Source of the DNA: Xestospongia muta
Lineage: Eukaryota; Porifera; Demospongiae; Haplosclerida; Petrosiidae
DNA: 64,000 nucleotides
Direction of reading: 5' to 3'
Assembly (NCBI GenBank): GCA_963693285.1
Contig: OY848919.1
Span: 2,547,827 to 2,611,826, forward strand
The stretch's first letter is position 1. Each line of letters begins with the position of its first letter. The translations under genes were made by a program, and so were the position numbers. Positions 57,085 through 64,000 of this stretch are shown here, piece after piece. The notes beneath the pieces are model-generated. The model was not told the origin of the DNA, did no database searches, and saw only the letters and a program-made list of their open reading frames with translations.

Positions 57085-57279
57085 ATGAGCATTCACCCAT
57101 GTTACAATGATTTCCAACATCTGACCTCTATGCCCAAATCAGAGTTACCACAATGTCCAATAGGACCTCATGTTAAACCTCTCTCAGGTGCTGAGTGTCC
57201 CCTCCATGTGAAGCATCCTCCCACGGGAGATGAGTTTGCTCTGGGGTGTGGTGACTGTCATAATGCACAGACCTTTTAG
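57085..57279 (+). pseudogene. MYCBP2 terminal-exon relic 2
   Basis: Same 5' break as relic 1. It keeps the TAG after AQTF but has several amino-acid changes (for example [10 protein letters not shown] for [13 protein letters not shown]) and so has lost zinc ligands. Confidence 0.85.
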
Positions 57280-58222
57280 AGAAGTCCATGAACTAAGTTT
57301 AGGAATATTTATTTAGTGATTTACATTTTGTTATTATATATAATATATCTGATATAGTGATATTTTAGTAATACCTTTATTGTTATTTTGTGCAAAGGTT
57401 TATATTAACAATAATGATGACAATGCTGTTTATCTATTTTTGATTATTAATCCATTTACTACTGACATTAGTAATATGATGATAGAACTAAGACAGTGAT
57501 GGTGTCCTGTGATGTAATAGTGTACATTAGAAATAATAATTTATTATCATTATAAGATATGATAATAATTAATACATAAATTTATATGTGTCCTTATGGT
57601 AATACTTTGCTAATACAGTTTGGTACAATTAAACCTTTTGTTTGTTGACTGTGACAGATAATATACGTCGAGCTAGTGGATCAGGTCAAGCTAGCGGATC
57701 ACTTAATCAAGAACGAAACAGACCAATCACAAGACAGGAAAGGGAATTCCAAAGCAGTCCAGTGATCCCGAGTGATTCTGGCCAGGACTATGTAAAGAAT
57801 TAATACTTATAGAGGATAGATAGTAGGAGAGTTGTTGTTGGTTCGTGTAACTGTATTATTATTATTATTAAAAGTTTAAAACTATTTTAGTCACTCTGTA
57901 ACATTGACATACACTACATTAGCAGGAAGTACTATTGGAATAACTTGGTATGTTATAATTTGAAATTGGACAAGATGTGTTGTCTATAGTGTGTCCATTA
58001 TAGCTATGTTCATACCACTTGTTTACAACATGTGTATATATAATATATGAGCATATAGATTAAACTTAAATTATCACATTGTGTGAAGAGTACCTCGGTG
58101 TTTCATCTAGTGTACTTGTTTACTACAAATCAGTAAAGAACACACTCATGCTTTTATTCATGATAAGTTATATTGTTCTAACTACTTCTTACTAATATTT
58201 ATTAGCTGTTTAGTGTATGTTA
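57280..58222. other. spacer before DD-ANK D with solo LTR
   Basis: MYCBP2 3' UTR-like sequence, then the LTR at 57650-57903, then AT-rich DNA matching 40440-40745. No gene seen. Confidence 0.75.
57650..57903. mobile_element. 254-bp solo LTR
   Basis: Begins TGTGACAG, ends CTGTAACA, and is flanked by the 5-bp duplication TTGAC (57645-57649, 57904-57908). TG...CA ends plus 5 bp fit an LTR retrotransposon (Gypsy-like is plausible). No internal region is present. The homologous site in unit 1 near 40450 has a single TTGAC and no insert. Confidence 0.88.
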
Positions 58223-58284
58223 CCATACAAGGATATTCTAATTTTAGAATACTGAGGAAGCTATTTATAAATGACCATATAAGG
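58223..58284 (+). promoter_or_regulatory. CArG-box pair upstream of DD-ANK D
   Basis: CCATACAAGG at 58223-58232 and CCATATAAGG at 58275-58284, spacing 52 bp, with ATTCTAATTTTAGAAT at 58235-58250. The proximal site ends 60 bp before the ATG at 58345. Confidence 0.55.
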
Positions 58285-58344
58285 ATATTTTTAAAGTGTT
58301 TCTGGTTTATCAAGAAGCTAACAGTTGTATTGTGTGTTTCCATT

Positions 58345-61300
58345 ATGTCTGACGATCCTACAAGATGTACTACTATTCTACCAGTAGATAGTCCTAGACT
58401 GTCTAACAGACCTACTGAGTCTGAACTAATGGAACTAATTGGGCCATTAGTAGAGTGGCAAAAATTTGCTATTTTTCTACCAAAGATATCATCTCCAATG
58501 ATAAAGAAGATTGAAAATGATCATCCATCAACCGATCTTCGAAAACTGGCTCTCTTCTCAGAATGGCTCAAAGTTGACTCTTATGCTACCTGGGATAAAG
58601 TAATTGTTGCCCTGTCAAAAGCTAATGAACACTATCTAGCCTCAAAAGTACAAGAAAACCTTATTACCACCATACCACCAGTAGACCCTTATCAAGGTAA
58701 GTGTATAATAATATCAAGAGACATTGATATGAGTATCTTACTCTGTCATAGGTACAAACAGTCTAAATGACACATTAACAGACACTATTGTAACAGCAAA
58801 GGATGGGAAGGAATTCTGTAATATTGTATCAGAAGATAAGAACAAACAATGTAACTCACAAAAGATAATAGAAATGAGTTCTAAGGATCAAGTAGCTGTT
58901 GACTTACAACATCTTCATAAAAGATTTACATCAATTATAACTAAAGTCAGAACACGTCTAGCTGAAGCTATTAAAACTGGTACATGTCAACTAGAGGTTA
59001 TTGTTCTATTTGTTGAAGAGTATGTAGAAGAAACAAAGCTAGCAATTAATGTGACAACCATTCAAGAATTATTCCATAAAGCTAGATTATATTATTGCTT
59101 TCTCAATTGTGAGCTGATCGAGAATTTGGTTGAGGAGTTTCTACCTGGAGATATCGTACAAACTGATTTAGAAGAATACTCAAAATTGCTTGGAGCATTT
59201 GCAGAATCAGCTCAACTAAAACACATCAAGACATCTATTGAAGAAGCACTACTACCAAAACAAGAGGTCACAGAAATATCATGCGAGGTCATCATCAAAC
59301 TACATGGTAGATGTGGACAAATGACTTTAAAAAATTTCCATAAACTTATCAATTACTTATTTCCAACAAAGAAACACCTTTTGAGCCACATTCACATTGA
59401 GCCAGGATCAATTTGTGTTAGATTACTGGCACCTCAGTCACAATCACAATCTCTCATACTTATGGCAGTTGAGAAAACAGAGTTCATGTATCAAGTTGGT
59501 ATCTTTGAGATGATTATCAATGACCAACCAATTATATTGGAAGAAGAAGTTCAACCTGTTACAATTGAACAATCACTACTTCAAGCAGCTCAAGCTGGTC
59601 ATAATAATGATGTCACAATACTACTGGAGTTAGGAGCCAATATTGACTACCAGAATGAAGAAGGAAGAACAGCTCTAATGTTAGTTACTAATGGTGAACA
59701 AGAACAAGTTGTACAAACGCTAATATTATCAGGAGCTAATGTCAATATTCAAGATAACAATGGTAATACTGCATTAATGAAAGCCAGTGAAAGTAACTTT
59801 TACACTATAGTAGAACTTTTATTGAAGGTTCAAGTTAATCCTAACTTAAAACAGGATCCTAATCTTCAAACACTAAATGGTGTGACTGCTTTAATGTTTG
59901 CTAGTCAGAATGACCATTACCAAGTCGTTGAGCTTCTACTCAAAGAAAACACTGACCCTAATCTTCAAACCAAGAAAGGTTCAACAGCATTGACATTGGC
60001 CAGTAAAAATGGCCATTATCAAATTGTTGAGCTTCTACTTAATGGAAATGCTGATCCCAATCTTCAAACACAGAATGGTTTCACTGCATTGACATTTGCC
60101 AGTCAAAAAGGTTATTACCAAATCGTTAAGCTTCTACTCAAAGAAAATGCTGATCCTAATGTTCAAAACCAAGATAGTTGGACAGCTTTAACGTTTGCTA
60201 GCCGAAATGGCCATTACCAAGTCGTTGAACTTCTACTCAAAGAAAACGCTGACCCTAATCTTCAAACAAACAAAGGTTTGACAGCATTGACATTGGCCAG
60301 TAAAAATGGTGACTATCAAATTGTTGAGCTTCTCCTCAAAGGAAATGCTGATCCCAATCTTCAAACACAAGATGGTAGGACTGCTTTAATATTTGCTAGT
60401 CAGAATTACTATTTCCAAGTTGTTGAGCTTCTTCTCAAAGAAAATGCTGATCCTAATCTTCACAGTCATGATGGTGTGACTGCTTTAATGCATGCCATTT
60501 TGAATGGAGGTCATTACCAAGTCATCGAGCTACTTCTCAAAGAAACTGCTGATCTTAATTTTCAAACACAAAGTGGTTGGACTGCTTTAATGTTTGCCAG
60601 TCAAAATGGTCATTCGCAAATTGTTGAGCTCCTTCTCAAAAAAAATACTGATCCTAATCTTCAAAATGATGATGGTTGGACTGCTTTAATGCTTGCCAGT
60701 TTGAATGGTCGCCATTACAAAGTTGTTGAGCTTCTAGTCAAAGAAAATGCTGATCTTAACCTTAAAACACAAGATGGTAGGACTGCTTTAATGTTTGCCA
60801 GTCAGAATGGCAATTTTCAAGTCGTTGAGCTTCTTCTCAAAGAAAAAGCCAATCCCAATCTTCAAACTCAAAAAGGTTCGACTGCATTGACATTTGCCAG
60901 TGAGAATGGCCATTCAAAAGTCATTGAGCTTCTTCTCAAAGCAAATGTTGATTCTAATCTTCAAACACGATATGGTTTGACTGCTTTAATGTTTGCCAGT
61001 AAAAATGGTCATTACCATGTTGTTGAGCTTCTACTCGAAGAAAATGCTGATCCTAATCTTCAAGATGAAAATGGTTGGACTGCTTTAATGCTTGCCAGTC
61101 ATAATGGCAATTTCCAAGTCGTTGAACTTCTTCTCAAAGAAAAAGCTGATCCCAATCTTCAAACTCAGAAAGGTTCAACTGCATTGACATTTGCCAGTGA
61201 GAATGGCCATTCAAAAGTCGTTGAGCTTCTTCTCAAAGTAAATGTTGATTCTAATATTCAAACACAACATGGTTTGACTGCTTTAATGTTTGCCAGTAAA

Positions 61301-61966
61301 AATGGTCATTACCATGTTGTTGAGCTTCTATTCGAAGAAAATGCTGATCCTAATCTTCAAATGGGAGGAGGTCTGACGGCTCTGACACTTGCCAGTCAAA
61401 ATGGTCATTACAAAGTTGTTGAGCTTCTACTCAAAGAAAAAGCTGATCCCACCATCCAAGATCAAGATGGTGAGACTGCTTTAATGTTTGCTAGTCAGAA
61501 TGGTCATTTTGAAATAGCTCATTTATTAGAAAAGTACATTAATACTAGTAGTAGTTCTTGTATAGAATTAGACCATTCAATAAACAAGCCAGTAGAAAGT
61601 ACCAGCTCAGCTATTTTAATACCTGACCAACAGACAGAGGAACCTAACAAACAATTACAAAGTATACAGACAACAACAGAATATGTAGTTGAACAAGATA
61701 TCCTTCCACACTCAACTATCCACTTCTCATCTCTGATGCAGTCTTTCCAATATCGTATAATAAAATGTATCAAACAACCATTTCATACTTTTAAAGATAC
61801 TAAGAAGAAAGAACTTAGAGATAATAAATCAACAAATTTGGAACAGGAGCAACCACAACAATATCACTCTACATTGATCCAGCTACCATTACCTATTTCA
61901 AGAAAAAAGTTGAAAAAGACACAAAGAAAACATAATGTTACAACAAAGAATATTGTAAACAAGTAA
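58345..61966 (+). CDS. DD-ANK gene D: intact Death domain + 20 ankyrin repeat protein
   Basis: Exon 1 58345-58696, 55-nt intron, exon 2 58752-61966 (TAA); 1188 residues. Death domain about residues 24-115 (LMELIGPLVEWQKFAIFLP; WLKVDSYATWDKVIVALSKA). A Ser/Thr/Lys linker follows. A middle domain comes at about 160-360 (FLNCELIENLVEEFLPGDIV, then VTEISCEVIIKLHGRCG and IHIEPGSICVRLL), which I do not recognise. Twenty ankyrin repeats lie at about 365-1050, then a polar tail with two basic clusters (KDTKKKELRDNK, SRKKLKKTQRKHN). The repeats are more diverged than in A and C, apart from a 297-bp duplicated block. This is the best candidate for the functional, ancestral-like member. Death domains pair with other Death domains, so a signalling scaffold is the inference. 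Confidence 0.92.
60785..61375 (+). repeat. tandem duplication of a three-ankyrin block in gene D
   Basis: The block starting at NGNFQVVELLLKEKANPNLQ (about 60807) recurs about 297 bp later (about 61104) with moderate divergence, giving repeats 13-15 and 16-18. Confidence 0.8.
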
Positions 61967-63563
61967 TTATTGCAAACATGCGTTGTGTGTAAACTTGAAA
62001 TTACTTCATTTTTGTTGTTATATGTAAAGTTGTCTTCTTTGTCTCTTATCTACTTTTTTGTAAACAAATAATTATTGTTAGCATGTGTTGTTATGTTTGG
62101 TAAAACTCAAAGTATAATGTTAAAACTGTTAATTACATATACCTTTAATCAATGCGATTATATATATCTCCATTAATATGAAAACAATGCATGTAATATA
62201 GCAAAGAAATCTTTATTTTATATTTTTTATGAATAATATGACATTATGCTATAACATATTGTATAAAAGGTTACTAATCATCACATACTGATGTTAGAAC
62301 ATACTTTATCTCCCATTACTTTGTCATTGCTATGGACCCATTGCAAATGTAAGAAGAATAAATATGATATAACTTTATGTCAATTATGTCTTTTGCTTGG
62401 GTTCACTGATGTTTTTTAAAACATTGAATGTTCTACCAAGAAATAGTATTTTAATTACAGTACATTATAAATTCAGTCACTGTTATGTGTACTCATTTTA
62501 ACTACAGTAAATAATGAGTGTATTATTAAGAAAGTATATAGAATACAGTGTAATCAACAATTGTGTACTATATAGACAGTGAGATGTAATGATGACACTT
62601 AGTCACTGTCACTGTCATGTCTTCTCCTTTGCTATCTCTATCAGTTTGATGATAAAAATGATGTTTGTAACAATATGTTCTTTTCCTCTTGTTTTCTTTT
62701 TCGTCTACAGAGGAGGAATCATTAGATATGTCTGATGTGATGTCATGTCTGTGTTTCTTTGAAATATATCTCTCTTTTGTCTTCATACACTTCTTCCTTT
62801 TCTCCTTTTGTGCTTCTTTCTGTTAAGAAATGAACGCAATGACAGAAAACATTTTTTTTACATTAAATGAACTTGTAGGTGAATGGACAATGAACTGTTT
62901 TGATAATAGAAAATGAGAGTGAAATGAAAAAATGTGCATATGGCTTGTTGAATGAAATTAGTTTAAATATATATATATATTAGTAGAGAGGCCCAAAAGA
63001 AATTGACATACTGAAGAGCACAATTGTGAACACAAATGGATACATGTATAAGATGATAGATAAATGGAGGATGTATAAAGTGATAGTGTCCTGTAATGTA
63101 ACAGTGTACATTATTAATAATAATTATTATCATTATAAGATGTGGTAATAATTAATACATGAAAGTGTCTTTATGGTAATACATTGTTTATGAATAATAC
63201 AGTTAACTGTCAAACATATTTATTGTAGACTTACACTATATTAGCAGGTAGTACCATTGGAGTAATTTGGTACAATATAAAGAGAACAAATGAAGACAAT
63301 TTAAAATTATAGCAAAAAAGGTCAAAGTTAACCTGAACACTCATACATGAGTGTATGCAATTAAATTATTGTTCATTATTCATCATACTCATAATAGGAC
63401 TATTATATCCTATTCAGTTAGTGTGTTTCATTATTAGCTGTATTATAATAATTATTATAGACAATGTTCCTATATAGACCCGTTGCAGTGGGCGTGGTCA
63501 CTACATCGTCACGAACTTTCTGTAGGCCATGTTGGCGTACATGTGTAGTATCTATAGTACACC
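61967..63563. other. spacer between DD-ANK D and THAP copy 2
   Basis: Homologous to 43777-45397 with small indels. No conserved reading frame was found. A GC-box-like GGGCGTGGTC lies just upstream of the THAP start (63488; also 45333). Confidence 0.7.
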
Positions 63564-64000
63564 ATGGTGATATGTGCTATAGTTGGTTGTGGTAATCGTA
63601 GCAACAGAGAGAAAGTAAAAAGTTTTTTTCCGAGTTAAGCAAAAGGAGACGAGATGCTTGGTTGGCAAAGATATTTAAGAGAGACGACCTTTTACCAGAG
63701 CAATATCAGATCACAAGAATTTGTTCAGACCGTTTTGTGTGTGGCTTTCCTTCAAAACTCTATGATGTCAATAATCCAGATTGGACTCCATCTATAAAAC
63801 TGGGATATGAAGGCAATAGTGTAGGCAGAGCCATGGTGCAATTATCTAGAGCAGAGAGGTATGAAAGAGCATTGAAAAGGCAAAGAATCAGTGTGGAGGA
63901 TGATGACGAGGTTGTAACACTAAGCCTTGAAGAAGAAAGTACATGTACTACCTCTAGTGTAGATAATCTTTTGGCCATGGATACATGCAGTTCCACTGCT
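63564..64000 (+). pseudogene. THAP transposase relic 2 (cut by window end)
   Basis: Copy of 45398-45880. About 41 bp in the THAP domain are deleted (after TTTTTTTCCG near 63632), a different lesion from that in copy 1. It continues beyond the window. RICSDRF and PDWTPS remain readable. Confidence 0.8.

Overview
The window looks like animal nuclear DNA, most likely from a demosponge of the Amphimedon type. It is AT-rich, with many short GT-AG introns (often 50-70 nt), dense (ATCC)n, (GA)n and minisatellite repeats inside introns, a 200-base N gap (24765-24964), and Death-domain/ankyrin genes of the kind expanded in sponges. The species is inference; the gene identities rest on translated exons with matching splice phases. 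No prokaryotic operon, CRISPR array, rRNA or tRNA was seen.

Left part (1-6785): a complete 13-exon histidyl-tRNA synthetase gene (HARS, minus strand, 6484 to 1367). Two short related tyrosine-rich reading frames lie on the plus strand, one beyond the HARS 3' end (538-910) and one nested in a HARS intron (4600-4892). HARS shares a 301-bp divergent promoter region with the next gene.

Middle (6786-30563): one giant plus-strand gene of at least 61 exons, the orthologue of MYCBP2/PAM/Highwire/RPM-1. RCC1-like repeats, two PHR domains, a filamin-type repeat, a DOC/APC10 domain, a B-box-like zinc site, a RING and the C-terminal tandem-cysteine (TC) domain appear in the expected order. Both cysteines of the RING-Cys-relay are present. 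Introns carry a 772-bp MITE-like element, a foldback and many minisatellites.

Right part (27.3-64 kb): a tandem segmental duplication of about 19 kb. Unit 1 (about 27290-46740) holds the MYCBP2 3' end, DD-ANK gene A, an extra ankyrin fragment, a decayed Death-domain exon plus MYCBP2 terminal-exon relic, DD-ANK gene B, and a dead THAP/DDE transposase. Unit 2 (46740 to beyond 64000) repeats this order: a nine-exon MYCBP2 3' copy with intact splicing, DD-ANK gene C, the same relic pair, DD-ANK gene D and a second THAP copy. Unit 2 carries a 154-bp hAT-type MITE and a 254-bp solo LTR, each with a target-site duplication and an empty site in unit 1. The sequence therefore shows the order of events.

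The DD-ANK proteins have an N-terminal Death domain, an unrecognised middle domain, up to 25 ankyrin repeats encoded by homogenised 99-bp units, and a basic C-terminal tail. D is intact. A is split by a deletion of about 210 bp, C carries two TAG codons spread by duplication of a three-repeat block, and B has a frameshift that removes only the tail. All four promoters keep two CArG-like boxes exactly 52 bp apart. The duplicated MYCBP2 end keeps the RING and TC domains, with by-eye substitutions that are mostly synonymous (7 to 0 in the last exon), so it may be a selected mini-E3 ligase.
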